Below, in pieces: positions 52,510 to 61,741 of a stretch of 64,000 nt of DNA. A program made the translations under genes and the position numbers. The notes under the pieces are model-generated. The model was not told where the DNA came from and did no database searches. It worked only from the letters and a program-made list of their open reading frames with translations. Origin of the DNA: Janibacter corallicola NBRC 107790 (GTDB lineage: Bacteria > Actinomycetota > Actinomycetes > Actinomycetales > Dermatophilaceae); the NCBI RefSeq assembly GCF_001570965.1, contig NZ_BCSR01000004.1, positions 1-64,000 on the forward strand, in the 5' to 3' direction. Numbering within the stretch: the first letter of the stretch is position 1; the number at the start of each line of letters is the position of its first letter.

Positions 52510-53778
52510 TCAAAAGGTGTGGCGCAGCGGGTAGTCGCTGGCCCCCTTCGGGCCGTTCTTCGTGAGCAGGATGTGGCTCAGCTCGATCTCGTCACGCTCG
52601 AAGGCCACGCGGGAGCCACACATGTACAGCCCCCACACCCGCGCGGTGCCCTCGCCGACCTCGGCGACGGCGGCGTCCCAGTTGGCCTCGAGGTTGCGGT
52701 TCCAGCCGGCCAGCGTCCTGGCGTAGTGCGGCCGGAGGTTCTCCGCGTGCTGCACCTCGAGCCCGGCGTCCTGGGCGGTCGCCATGACCGTGCCCATGCC
52801 CGTCAGCTCCCCGTCGGGGAAGACGTAGCGGTCGATGAAGGCGCCGGTCTGCACCTTCTGGTTGCCCGGGCGGGTGATGCAGTGGTTGAGCAGCCGGCCG
52901 CCGGGGCGCAGCTTGTCCCGCAGCTCGGCGAAGTAAGCCGGGTAGTTGGCGACACCGATGTGCTCGGTGAGGCCGATCGAGCTGATCGCATCGAAGTCGC
53001 CCTCGGGCACGTCGCGGTAGTCCATGAAGCGCACCTCGGCGAGGTCGCCCAGGCCCTCCCGGTCGATGGCCTCCTTGGCCCAGTCGGCCTGCTGCCGCGA
53101 GAGGGTCACGCCGATCGCCTTGACGCCGTACTCACGGGCGGCGTGCCGGACCATGCCGCCCCAGCCGCAGCCGACGTCGAGCAACCGCTGTCCGGGCTGC
53201 AGGTCCAGCTTGCGGGCGACGAGGTCGTACTTGGCGGCCTGCGCCTCCTCGAGCGTCTCCCGGCCGGTCGGGAAGAGGGCGCACGTGTAGGTCATCGACG
53301 GGCCGAGCACGAGCTCGTAGAAGCGGTTCGAGACGTCGTAGTGGTGGTGGATGGCCTCGGCGTCGCGGTGCTTGCTGTGGCGGAGCCCCTCGACGACCCG
53401 GCGCCAGCGGGGCAGGCTCTCCTGCGGCGGGGGCGGAGGCGGGTTCAGGTGGCGCACCCCGAGCCCGCGCACGGTCTCGACGGCCTCCCGGACGCTCGGC
53501 TTGCGCCAGCGATCGATGTTGTCCATCGCCTCCATCAGCGGGTACGGGTCGCCGGGGTGGAATCCGGTGGCGACGAGGTCCCCGCTGACGTAGGCACGGG
53601 CCATGCCCAGGTCGCCGGGCGCGGTGAGCAGGTAGTTGAGGCCGCGTTCGGTGCGCAGGTCCATGGTGAACTCGGCGTCCTCCGGCCCGGCGGCGCTGCC
53701 GTCGTAGGCCGTGATCCGCACCGACAGGTCGCTGGGCATGAAGCCGGCCAGCGCGTCGGCGATCCTCATCGTGCTCAT
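52510..53778 (-). CDS. tmsB: SAM-dependent fatty-acyl methyltransferase (CFA-synthase fold), tmsB/bfaB-like
   Basis: A 422-residue cyclopropane-synthase-family methyltransferase. SAM-binding motif LLDVGCGWGGMVRHAAREYG, then IGVTLSRQQADWAKE, SIGLTEHIGVANY, and the C-terminal LRPHYARTLAGWNRNLEANW. Its 4-bp overlap with an FAD-binding oxidoreductase gene matches the two-gene system that makes 10-methyl (tuberculostearic-type) fatty acids in actinobacteria: the methyltransferase adds a methylene to oleoyl-phospholipid and the oxidoreductase reduces it. No tmsC-like gene is seen. Pairing, more than sequence alone, supports this over plain cyclopropane synthesis. Confidence 0.85.
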   Translation of the reverse strand: MSTMRIADALAGFMPSDLSVRITAYDGSAAGPEDAEFTMDLRTERGLNYLLTAPGDLGMARAYVSGDLVATGFHPGDPYPLMEAMDNIDRWRKPSVREAVETVRGLGVRHLNPPPPPPQESLPRWRRVVEGLRHSKHRDAEAIHHHYDVSNRFYELVLGPSMTYTCALFPTGRETLEEAQAAKYDLVARKLDLQPGQRLLDVGCGWGGMVRHAAREYGVKAIGVTLSRQQADWAKEAIDREGLGDLAEVRFMDYRDVPEGDFDAISSIGLTEHIGVANYPAYFAELRDKLRPGGRLLNHCITRPGNQKVQTGAFIDRYVFPDGELTGMGTVMATAQDAGLEVQHAENLRPHYARTLAGWNRNLEANWDAAVAEVGEGTARVWGLYMCGSRVAFERDEIELSHILLTKNGPKGASDYPLRHTF

Positions 53779-55160
53779 TGCCTCTTCACCGCTTTCTCGT
53801 AGAGCCCCGTGAGCCGGTCCTCCGGGTCGTAGCGTTCCTTCACCTCGGAGAGGTTGCCCAGGTCGTACAGGCGGTCGAACTGCTCCCGGTCGTAGAAGGC
53901 CTCGGAGTAGAGGGACTTGTGGCCGCCCAGCTCGTGGACCTTGGCCTCGATGGCCCGGTTCAGCGGGCCCTCGGATGCGTCGTCGCCGACGGGGACCGTG
54001 CCCCAGAAGCCGGCGTTGACGTACGTCGTGCCGGGACGAAGGGGGTAGCTCGGCCACTCACGGGCGGCACCGTCGACCTCCCGCAGGCGAAGGGGGCACA
54101 GCCACACCGGCCGCATCCCGACCGCCTCGTCGAACCACGCGAGGAATTCCGGCAGGTCCTTGGCCTCGATCTCGACGTCCTGGATGACCCGCTCCCGCAG
54201 CGGGCGCCCGGCCCGCGCGTCGAGCCGGTCCAGCACCGAGAAGCGGCGGTCGAGGGCGACGATCCGGTGGTAGACGTCGGAGCGGCGGTAGCGCCGCGGC
54301 CAGAGCCGTCGCACGCTCGGGTTCTGCACGCCGAAGGCACCGGAGCACCAGAACCAGTCGGTGTCCCAGCGCCACAGGTAGTCGTGCATCGTCAGCAGGT
54401 CGGTGGAGCGCTGCTGCAGCGACCGGTAGTAGATGTCCTGGCCGGTGTAGTCGCTCACCCGTCCGGCCCGGTCGGTCCACTCCGCGAGGGTCAGGTACAG
54501 CTCGTCCGGGGCGAAGGCGACGCCGTCGATGGCGTCGACGCGGACACCGTCGTGCTCGCCGTCGGCGACGATGCGGGTGAGCGCCTCGGTGAGGGACTGC
54601 CCGTCCTCGAACCGCAGGTGCCGCAGGGAAACTCGCTGTGGCACGGCTTCCAGCTCGATCTTCAGCCGGGTGGCGTACCCGAGCGAACCGTAGGAGTTCG
54701 GGAAGGTCTCGAAGAGCCGGGCGTGCTCATTGTCGGGGGTCGCCGTGACCACCTCGCCCGAGCCGGTGAGGATGTCCATCTCGAGCACCGACTCGTGCGG
54801 CAGCCCGTTGCGGAAGCTCGTGGACTCGATCCCGAGGCCGGTGACGGCGCCACCGAGGGTGATCGTGCGCAGCTGCGGCACGACGAACGGGATGAGCCCG
54901 TGCGGGAGGGTCGCGGCGACGAGGTCCTCGTAGGTGCACATGCCCTGCACGTCGGCGGTGCGCGCCTGCGGGTCGATGGCGATGACACCGCCGAGGCCGG
55001 ACACGTCGAGTCCCGGCACGGAGCTGTCGCTGCGTGGCCGGAAGAGGTTCGAGGTCTTCTTGGCCAACCGCACGGGCGCTCCCCGGGGGATCGCCGCGTG
55101 GGATCGGACGAGACGCTCGACCGCCTCCCGGTGCGCACTCCAACCGGCTATTGGCTGCAT
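53775..55160 (-). CDS. tmsA: FAD-binding oxidoreductase of 10-methyl fatty acid synthesis, tmsA/bfaA-like
   Basis: A 461-residue FAD_binding_4 protein similar to the DHCR24-like reductases. The flavin-binding stretch has GVIAIDPQARTADVQGMCTYEDLVAATLPHG and TITLGGAVTGLGIESTSFRNGLPHESVLEMDILTGSGEVV, and RDQ-like LYDLGNLSEVKERYDPEDRL ends it. Expected to reduce the 10-methylene intermediate. ATG 55160 or the adjacent GTG 55163 is the start; TAGAGT lies 7 bp before the GTG, so the mRNA may be leaderless. Its stop overlaps tmsB's ATG. Confidence 0.85.
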   Translation of the reverse strand: MQPIAGWSAHREAVERLVRSHAAIPRGAPVRLAKKTSNLFRPRSDSSVPGLDVSGLGGVIAIDPQARTADVQGMCTYEDLVAATLPHGLIPFVVPQLRTITLGGAVTGLGIESTSFRNGLPHESVLEMDILTGSGEVVTATPDNEHARLFETFPNSYGSLGYATRLKIELEAVPQRVSLRHLRFEDGQSLTEALTRIVADGEHDGVRVDAIDGVAFAPDELYLTLAEWTDRAGRVSDYTGQDIYYRSLQQRSTDLLTMHDYLWRWDTDWFWCSGAFGVQNPSVRRLWPRRYRRSDVYHRIVALDRRFSVLDRLDARAGRPLRERVIQDVEIEAKDLPEFLAWFDEAVGMRPVWLCPLRLREVDGAAREWPSYPLRPGTTYVNAGFWGTVPVGDDASEGPLNRAIEAKVHELGGHKSLYSEAFYDREQFDRLYDLGNLSEVKERYDPEDRLTGLYEKAVKRQ

Positions 55161-55170
55161 CACGCAGACA

Positions 55171-55176
55171 ACTCTA
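55171..55176 (-). promoter_or_regulatory. Possible -10 element for a leaderless tmsA transcript
   Basis: TAGAGT on the minus strand lies 7 nt before the GTG at 55163, so transcription would start at the start codon. No convincing -35 is visible 17 bp further upstream. Confidence 0.35.
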
Positions 55177-55216
55177 GTCCTCACGGATGCGGACGTCGCA
55201 GCCGCCCTCGCCCCGG

Positions 55217-56938
55217 TCAGCGCCTCTGCGGGAGAGTACCGAGGGAGCGGTACCGGTTGACCGCGGCGTGGATCTCGTGCGGTCTGGGGCGGGCCAGGTG
55301 GCCCGGGTGGGAGCGCCGCCCGGCCAGCGCGTCGAGCCCCTGCTCGTCGATGCGGCGGGTCAGCTCGCCCACCGCAGCGGCCAGGACGTGTCGCCCGTCG
55401 AGCAGGTCCGCGAGCGCATCGAGCGCCCGGGCGATCGCGGCGGTCTGCTCCGGGTCGACCAGCTGCTCCAGCGCCGCCAGGTCGATGGTCTCGCGCCCGA
55501 GACGGATCTCGCTGCGGCCCCGGGACTTCGCCGGCTTCCTCGACCCCGGAGGCGGCAACGCCCCCTTCGCCGGGACCCGTCCGCCGGGCCACGCACCGGG
55601 TGGGGTGCCACCGGAGGGGACCGCCACGCCGGCGACCCGGTGGGCCCGCGCGGTGACGTCGTGGGGGCGGTAGGAGTCGACGGCGATCACGTGGTCCGCG
55701 ACCTCGAGGAAGGCACCGGAGCCGCCGGTGACGACGATGGTCGAGACCCCCCGATCGGCGTGCAGGGAGCGCACCCGCTCGACGAAGGGGGTGATCGGCT
55801 CCTTGTCCGCCGGCACCAGCTCACGCATCCGCTCGTCGCGGATCATGAAGTTCGTGGCCGAGGTGTCCTCGTCGATGAGCAGCGCACTGGCTCCGGCGCC
55901 GAGCGCCTCGACCACCCCGGCGGCCTGGGAGGTCGACCCCGACGCGTTGCCCGTGGTGAAGCGGCGGGTGTCGGTGCCCGCTGGCAGGTTGGTGATGAAG
56001 GCCGAGATGTCGACGTCGGTGACCGCCCGCCCGTCCTCGGCGCGGACGGCCACCGCGTCCTCGCGGGTGAGCACCCACTCCCGGCCGTCACCGGCCAGGT
56101 GCGGGTAGGTGCCGCGCTCGATCGCGCGCAGCAGCGTGGACTTGCCGTGGTAGCCGCCCCCGACGATGGCGGTGACGCCCTCGGGCACGCCCATGCCGGT
56201 CACCGTGCGACCGCTCGGCAGACCGAACTCGACGCGCATCGACTCCGGGCTCTCGAAGGGCACCGCGCCACGGGTCATCGGCAGGTCGGAGTCCCCGGAG
56301 CGCCGCGGCAGGATCGCGCCGTCGCCGACGAAGGCCACGAGGCCCGCCTCCCGCAGCCGCTCACGCAGGTGGAGCTGGTCGCGGTGGAGGATGACGTGCT
56401 CGCGCAGCACCGCCGGGTCGAGCGCCTCGTGCCGCAGCGCCTCCTCGGCGATCGCCGGGAGCACGCGGGTGAGCAGCCGGGCCGCCTGCCGGCCGCGCAC
56501 CCGCCGACCGGAGGCGGGCAGTCCCACGGCCAGGCGTGCCTCGACCCGATCGGGGGCGATGAGGACGTGGGTGCGCTCGAGGACCTCCTGGCCGGGCCGA
56601 CCGATGCTAACGATCCCGCCGTTGCCCGTGCCCGAGGGCTCCGGCGCGAGGCGGGTGGCTGCGGCCGCGAAGGCCCGGGTGAGGAAGTCGGCCGTCGCCA
56701 CCCTGCCGGCGTGGTCGGCGACGAGGTCCTCGGGCAGGCCGGCGGCATCGCGGCCGATGACCACCCGCACGAGCGAGGGCGGCGCGAAGGGGTCGGTCTG
56801 GACGTGGTCGACGACGAGCCGGCAACGGCCGAGGTCGTGGCTGCCGGCGATCCGCTTGTAGGAGCCGAAGCCGCGCCCGTCGACGGACTCCAGGAGGGTC
56901 GTGAGGTCGTGGTGCTCTGGCATCCCGACCATTCTCAC
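55217..56938 (-). CDS. ABC-class ATPase (PF09818-type)
   Basis: A 573-residue 'predicted ATPase of the ABC class'. Walker A is AIVGGGYHGKSTLLRAIERGTYPHL, the Walker B region LLIDEDTSATNFMIRDERM, and the signature-like segment TGNASGSTSQAAGVVEALG; these odd variants define the family. It has no membrane domain. Homologues include a trypanosome RNA-editing-associated protein; the bacterial role is unknown. GTG 56938 overlaps the IclR stop (GTGA); ATGs at 56932 and 56923 are alternatives. An Ala/Arg/Pro-rich region (residues about 450-490) looks disordered. Confidence 0.88.
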   Translation of the reverse strand: MRMVGMPEHHDLTTLLESVDGRGFGSYKRIAGSHDLGRCRLVVDHVQTDPFAPPSLVRVVIGRDAAGLPEDLVADHAGRVATADFLTRAFAAAATRLAPEPSGTGNGGIVSIGRPGQEVLERTHVLIAPDRVEARLAVGLPASGRRVRGRQAARLLTRVLPAIAEEALRHEALDPAVLREHVILHRDQLHLRERLREAGLVAFVGDGAILPRRSGDSDLPMTRGAVPFESPESMRVEFGLPSGRTVTGMGVPEGVTAIVGGGYHGKSTLLRAIERGTYPHLAGDGREWVLTREDAVAVRAEDGRAVTDVDISAFITNLPAGTDTRRFTTGNASGSTSQAAGVVEALGAGASALLIDEDTSATNFMIRDERMRELVPADKEPITPFVERVRSLHADRGVSTIVVTGGSGAFLEVADHVIAVDSYRPHDVTARAHRVAGVAVPSGGTPPGAWPGGRVPAKGALPPPGSRKPAKSRGRSEIRLGRETIDLAALEQLVDPEQTAAIARALDALADLLDGRHVLAAAVGELTRRIDEQGLDALAGRRSHPGHLARPRPHEIHAAVNRYRSLGTLPQRR

Positions 56939-57606
56939 TCCCCGGTCGGCTCACCACCGATTCGCCGGGTGGCCGCCAGGAGCAGCGGCACCGAACCCTC
57001 GACGTCGAGGTCCTCGAAGGCGACGAGGCCGACGCTCGCCTCCGGACCCGACGGCAGGCGGAGGGGGGCGGCCACACCGACCGCTCCGCGCTGCAGCTCG
57101 CCACGGGTGACGCTCACGCCGTCCCGGCGGGCCGCGGTCACGGCGGCGGGCTCGTCGTCGGTGGCGGGGCGCCCGGCGAGGATCGCGATGCCCGCGGCCC
57201 CCCGCCCGAGCGGGTGCCGGCTACCGACCCGGTAGCCGACGCGCAGCACGTGGGCGCCGCTCGGGTCGATCGACAGGGCCGCGACGGCCTCCTCCCCCTC
57301 GGCGACGGAGAGGTGGGCGGTGGCACCGGTGTCGTCGGCGAGCTCCTGCAGCACCGGGGTCGCCAGGGAGAGGACCCCGGGCAGGTATCCGGCGGCGAGC
57401 GCCGGCACCCCGGCCCCGAGGAAGACGCGCCCCTCGGCGTCGCGGGTGAGCAGCGAGTGCTCGACGAGGGTCGAGACGATCCGGTAGGCGATGGCCCGGG
57501 CGATCCCGAGCTCGCCGGCCAGCTCGGCCACGGTCGTGCCGCCGGGCCGGCTCCCGATGACGACGAGGGCCCGGACGCCGCGGTCGAGGGTCTGCAAGGT
57601 ACTCAT
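56935..57606 (-). CDS. IclR-family regulator, probable homogentisate pathway control
   Basis: A 223-residue IclR protein. The winged helix covers about 5-65 (VRALVVIGSRPGGTTVAELAGELGIARAIAYRIVSTLVEHSLL), and the effector domain has LADDTGATAHLSVAEGEEAVAAL and LGRGAAGIAILAG. It is divergent from hmgA with 62 bp between starts, so it probably controls that operon, as IclR proteins do for aromatic catabolism. The effector is likely homogentisate or a relative. CGGT-n7-ACCG in the gap is a weak candidate site. Confidence 0.87.
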   Translation of the reverse strand: MSTLQTLDRGVRALVVIGSRPGGTTVAELAGELGIARAIAYRIVSTLVEHSLLTRDAEGRVFLGAGVPALAAGYLPGVLSLATPVLQELADDTGATAHLSVAEGEEAVAALSIDPSGAHVLRVGYRVGSRHPLGRGAAGIAILAGRPATDDEPAAVTAARRDGVSVTRGELQRGAVGVAAPLRLPSGPEASVGLVAFEDLDVEGSVPLLLAATRRIGGEPTGE

Positions 57607-57668
57607 GGTGTCTCGATAATAGTGCGTAGGTGTACGGTATGAGTAACCGCAAAGCCGCGAGGAGTGTC

Positions 57669-58883
57669 ATGCCCTACTACCGCTCCGCGGGAACCGTCCC
57701 GCCGAAACGTCACACCCAGCACCGGGCCCCGGACGGGACCCTGTACTTCGAGGAGCTCATGGGTGAGGAGGGCTTCTCCTCCGACTCCTCGCTGCTCTAC
57801 CACCGCACCATTCCCTCGACGATCCGCGAGTACCGCGTGTGGGAGCTGCCCGACCAGGGCCGCACGCCGAACCACCCACTCGTGCCGATCCACCTCTCGA
57901 CGCACGCCCTCTTCCCCGACGGGACGAGCGGCATCGACGCCGTCACCGGGCGGCGGGTGCTCCTGGGCAATGCCGACGTGCGGCTGTCCTATGTCCTCGC
58001 GGACACGACGAGCCCCTACTACCGCAACGCGATCGGCGACGAGTGCCTGTACTTCGAGGACGGGGAGGCCGTCGTCGAGACCGTCTTCGGCGACATCGAG
58101 GCGGCCACCGGCGACTACGTCATCGTCCCGCGGGCCACGACCCACCGCATCGTCCCGAAGCGCCCCAGCCGCGTCTACGCCATCGAGGGCAACAGCCACA
58201 TCACCCCGCCGAAGCGCTACCTCTCCCGCTTCGGCCAGCTGCTCGAGCACGCCCCCTACTGCGAGCGCGACCTGCGGGGCCCCTCGGAGCCGCGCGTCGT
58301 CGAGGGCACCGACGTCGAGGTCTTCATCAAGCACCGCGGCAACGGCCCGGGCGGCGTCGTCGGCACGGTGCACGTGCTGCCGCACCACCCCTTCGACGTC
58401 GTCGGCTGGGACGGGTGCCTCTACCCCTTCGCCTTCAACGTCGAGGACTTCATGCCGATCACCGGCAAGGTGCACCAGCCGCCGCCGGTCCACCAGGTCT
58501 TCGAAGGAAACAACTTCGTCATCTGCAACTTCGTGCCGCGCAAGGTCGACTACCACGAGCTCTCGATCCCGGTGCCCTACTACCACTCGAACGTCGACTC
58601 CGACGAGGTGATGTTCTACTGCGGCGGCGACTACGAGGCGCGCAAGGGCTCCGGCATCGGACAGGGCTCGATCAGCCTGCACCCGGGCGGCCACCCGCAC
58701 GGTCCGCAGCCGGGCGCCTACGAGCGCTCGATCGGTGCGGAGTACTTCGACGAGCTCGCGGTCATGGTCGACACCTTCCGCCCGCTCGAGATCGGCGAGG
58801 GCGGCCGGGCCGCCGACGACGGGGTCTACGCCTACTCCTGGGACCGTGCCTCCGCCGACGACAGGGGGGCTGCCGACCGATGA
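57669..58883 (+). CDS. hmgA: Homogentisate 1,2-dioxygenase
   Basis: Cleaves the ring of homogentisate to maleylacetoacetate in tyrosine/phenylalanine breakdown. The 404-residue product is an Fe(II) cupin: YYRSAGTVPPKRHTQH at the start, KVHQPPPVHQVFEGNNFVICNFVPRK, and the metal site region VDSDEVMFYCGGDYEAR and HPGGHPHGPQPG with the expected Glu and His. ATG 57669 is preceded by GAGGAG 5 nt upstream; an earlier in-frame start would run into the promoter. Three genes with 4-bp overlaps follow. Confidence 0.93.
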   Translation: MPYYRSAGTVPPKRHTQHRAPDGTLYFEELMGEEGFSSDSSLLYHRTIPSTIREYRVWELPDQGRTPNHPLVPIHLSTHALFPDGTSGIDAVTGRRVLLGNADVRLSYVLADTTSPYYRNAIGDECLYFEDGEAVVETVFGDIEAATGDYVIVPRATTHRIVPKRPSRVYAIEGNSHITPPKRYLSRFGQLLEHAPYCERDLRGPSEPRVVEGTDVEVFIKHRGNGPGGVVGTVHVLPHHPFDVVGWDGCLYPFAFNVEDFMPITGKVHQPPPVHQVFEGNNFVICNFVPRKVDYHELSIPVPYYHSNVDSDEVMFYCGGDYEARKGSGIGQGSISLHPGGHPHGPQPGAYERSIGAEYFDELAVMVDTFRPLEIGEGGRAADDGVYAYSWDRASADDRGAADR

Positions 58884-59740
58884 GCGCCCTGACGCCCGAG
58901 CACCCGCTGCTGGCCGGCCTGTGCGACGACGCCGCGGTCTTCCCTCCCGGCAACCTCCCTCTCGCGGAGGCGGTTCCGGCCCATCTGGACCACGCGTTGG
59001 GAGCCCACGCCGCCCTCGTCGGCCCCTTCGTCCTCGCGGCGAAGGATCTCCCGTCGCTCGCCGACATCACCGCCGGCCTGCCCGAGGCGGGCCTCGAGCT
59101 GGCACTCACCTCACCCCTGCCCGACCTCGCCGGCGCCCTCGAGCACGCCGGCACGCTGCCTGCCGTCCGGGTGGTGGCCCTCGAGATCGCGCTGCCGGAG
59201 GACGCCGCCCCCGGCGAGGTCGTGCCGACGCTGGACACCGTGCTCGCCGGCCGCGAGCGCCTCTCCGTCGCCGTCGAGGTGCCGCGCGACGGGCGCCGGG
59301 CCGAGGTCATCGCGGCCCTGGCCGGCACCCCGTACACCGCGAAGCTGCGCACCGGTGGCGTGCGTGCCGAGCTCTACCCCGACGAGGCGGAGCTGGCCGC
59401 GGCCGTCGCCGCGCTCGTCGCCGCCGGCGTGCCCTTCAAGGCCACGGCCGGGCTGCACCACGCGCTGCGCAACACCGACCCGGACACCGGCTTCGAGCAG
59501 CACGGGTACCTGAACCTGCTCGCCGCGACCGGTGCCGCCCTGACCGGGGCCGACGCCGACGAGCTCGCCCGGCTGCTCGGCGAACGTGACGGTGCCACCG
59601 TCACCGAGCGGGTGCGCGCGCTCGAGCCGGGAGTGCGCGAAACGTTCCGCTCCTTCGGCACCTGCTCCATCACCGACCCGACCACCGAGCTGGTCGACCT
59701 CGGACTCCTGACCCCCGACGCGAAGAAGGACCTGCCATGA
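58880..59740 (+). CDS. Hypothetical protein of the hmgA-fahA operon
   Basis: A 286-residue protein; I do not recognise a named family, though a beta/alpha-barrel-like pattern is plausible from regularly spaced Ala/Val strands. Recognisable bits are DDAAVFPPGNLPLAEA near the N-terminus, YTAKLRTGGVRAELYPDEAEL and PFKATAGLHHALRNTDPDTGFEQHGYLNLL, where charged and His residues may form an active site. It is coupled by 4-bp overlaps to both hmgA and fahA. It may supply the missing maleylacetoacetate isomerase step, because no GST-like maiA is seen; this is a guess from context. Confidence 0.6.
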   Translation: MSALTPEHPLLAGLCDDAAVFPPGNLPLAEAVPAHLDHALGAHAALVGPFVLAAKDLPSLADITAGLPEAGLELALTSPLPDLAGALEHAGTLPAVRVVALEIALPEDAAPGEVVPTLDTVLAGRERLSVAVEVPRDGRRAEVIAALAGTPYTAKLRTGGVRAELYPDEAELAAAVAALVAAGVPFKATAGLHHALRNTDPDTGFEQHGYLNLLAATGAALTGADADELARLLGERDGATVTERVRALEPGVRETFRSFGTCSITDPTTELVDLGLLTPDAKKDLP

Positions 59741-60918
59741 GAACCCTGTCCGTGCCCGACGAGCACCTCTTCGGCCTGCACAACCTCCCCTACGGCGTCT
59801 ACTCCACCGCCGACTCGGCCCCGCGCGTCGCGGTCCGCTACGGCGACCACGTGATCGACCTGGCGGTGCTGCTCGGGGACGAGGACACCTTCGCCCGCGG
59901 GTCGCTCAACACCTTCATGGCGCAGGGACACGACCGGTGGGTCGCGGTGCGCGAGGCGATCACACGCGCCCTTCGCTCGGAGGTGCCGGACGAGGCGGTG
60001 CACGCCCTGGCCGAGGTGACCCTGCACCTGCCCGTCGAGGTCGCCGACTACGTGGACTTCTACGCCAGCGAGCACCATGCCTCCAACCTCGGCCGGCTCT
60101 TCCGGCCGGACAACCCCAGCCCGCTCATGCCGAACTGGAAGCACCTGCCGGTCGGGTACCACGGCCGCGCGTCCTCCATCGTCGTCTCCGGCACCGACAT
60201 CGTGCGGCCGAGTGGGCAGCGCAAGGGGCCGCAGGACGAGGCGCCGGTCTTCGGGCCGTCGACCCGGCTGGACATCGAGGCGGAGGTCGGCTTCGTCGTC
60301 GGCACCGGCAACACGATGGGTGATCAGATCGGCGTCGGGCAGGCCGAGGAACACCTCTTCGGCGTCGTCCTCTTCAACGACTGGTCCGCGCGGGACATCC
60401 AGGCGTGGGAGTACGTGCCGCTCGGGCCGAACCTCGGCAAGTCCTTCGCCTCGACGATCTCCCCGTGGGTCGTGCCGATGCTCGCGCTGGAGGGGGCCCG
60501 CGTCGACACCCCCACGCAGGACCCGAGGCCGATGGAGTACCTGCGGGGCGGCCCGTCGGCGGGGCTGGACATCGACCTCGAGGTCAGCTGGAACGGTCAG
60601 GTCGTCTCGCGCCCGCCGTACCGGGAGATGTACTGGTCGCCGGCGCAGATGCTCGCCCACCTGACCGTGAACGGCGCGCCCGCCCGCACCGGTGACGTCT
60701 TCGCCTCGGGCACCGTCTCGGGCCCGGCAAAGGAGCAGCGGGGCGCCTTCATCGAACTCACCTGGGGCGGAGCGGAGCCGGTGACCGTGGCCGGTGAGGA
60801 GCGCACCTTCCTTCAGGACGGCGACGAGGTCGTCCTCTCCGCCACCGCCCCTGCTCCCGGCGGCAAGCGCCTGGGCTTCGGCGAGGCCCGCGGGACGATC
60901 CTCCCCTCGCGCGACTGA
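59737..60918 (+). CDS. fahA: Fumarylacetoacetase
   Basis: Hydrolyses fumarylacetoacetate to fumarate and acetoacetate. The 393-residue product has the catalytic blocks VADYVDFYASEHHASNLGR, LPVGYHGRASSIVVSG, LDIEAEVGFVVGTGN and FNDWSARDIQAWEYVPLGPNLGKSF, the metal ligands and catalytic His, as in mammalian FAH. Only 4 bp overlap with the preceding gene. This completes a homogentisate-to-central-metabolism operon (hpd is not in the window). Confidence 0.93.
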   Translation: MRTLSVPDEHLFGLHNLPYGVYSTADSAPRVAVRYGDHVIDLAVLLGDEDTFARGSLNTFMAQGHDRWVAVREAITRALRSEVPDEAVHALAEVTLHLPVEVADYVDFYASEHHASNLGRLFRPDNPSPLMPNWKHLPVGYHGRASSIVVSGTDIVRPSGQRKGPQDEAPVFGPSTRLDIEAEVGFVVGTGNTMGDQIGVGQAEEHLFGVVLFNDWSARDIQAWEYVPLGPNLGKSFASTISPWVVPMLALEGARVDTPTQDPRPMEYLRGGPSAGLDIDLEVSWNGQVVSRPPYREMYWSPAQMLAHLTVNGAPARTGDVFASGTVSGPAKEQRGAFIELTWGGAEPVTVAGEERTFLQDGDEVVLSATAPAPGGKRLGFGEARGTILPSRD

Positions 60919-61024
60919 GCGACGCGTCGGGCTGAGCAATCGGACTGCGGGTCGACGTCAGGGCGACGAGATCATGGGCCCGCGAGGACCATCCACCTGC
61001 TACTTTCGGTCCGCTTGCTCACGC

Positions 61025-61741
61025 TCAGGCACGCGCGAAGCCGACCACCACGTCGAGGCACTCGCTCGGCGCCTCCCAGAGGTTCCCGTGCTCGCGGCCC
61101 TCGATGACCACGCGGCGGGCGCCCGGGATCTGCTGGGCGAGAGCCTCGCTCATCGAAGGGGGCACCAGCCCGTCGCGGGAGCCGTGCACGAGCAGCGTGG
61201 GCACCGTGATCCGCGCCACGACGCGATCGGTCTCCCAGCGGTCCGGGACGAGGCGGCGCGGGAAGACCCGCACCACCTGGCGCACCATCGCCGTCATCGA
61301 GGTGAAGGGTGAGATGAGCACCAGCCGCCCCTGACCGTCGTCCCCGGACAGCACCCCCTCGGCGGCGAGCTGGGCCGCCACCGCGGAGCCGAGCGACTCC
61401 CCGACGAGCACCGTCTCCGACCGCCCCAGCCCCCCGTCGAAGAGGTGCGCCAGCCCGTCCCGAGCAGCGGCGAGGATGGACGGTTGGCTGATGCGTTCAC
61501 GTCCGGCCGGACCGTAGCCGGGGTACTCGACCGCGGCGAATCCCAGCCCGACGGAGGCGAAGAGCCGCGCCAGCGGACCGATCGACGCCAGGTCAGAGCC
61601 GTTGCCGTGCAGGTAGGCGACGGTGCGCGCGCCCTCCGGCGCCGGCCGGTGCAGGAGGTGGGCACCTCCCTTCGCCCGCTCGATGTGCAGGCCCTCGGCT
61701 CCGGGCCACCTCGGCACCGGGTAGATCAGTCGACGCAGCAT
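61025..61741 (-). CDS. Alpha/beta hydrolase
   Basis: A 238-residue serine hydrolase: oxyanion block VAYLHGNGSDLASIG, GYGPAGRERIS, nucleophile in VLVGESLGSAVAAQLA, acid probably in HGSRDGLVPPS and His in GREHGNLWEAP. The group (BAAT/abhydrolase_6, 'Bem46-like') has varied esterase or thioesterase functions. Its ATG is directly adjacent to the glutaminase stop, so it is the second gene of that operon. Confidence 0.87.
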   Translation of the reverse strand: MLRRLIYPVPRWPGAEGLHIERAKGGAHLLHRPAPEGARTVAYLHGNGSDLASIGPLARLFASVGLGFAAVEYPGYGPAGRERISQPSILAAARDGLAHLFDGGLGRSETVLVGESLGSAVAAQLAAEGVLSGDDGQGRLVLISPFTSMTAMVRQVVRVFPRRLVPDRWETDRVVARITVPTLLVHGSRDGLVPPSMSEALAQQIPGARRVVIEGREHGNLWEAPSECLDVVVGFARA

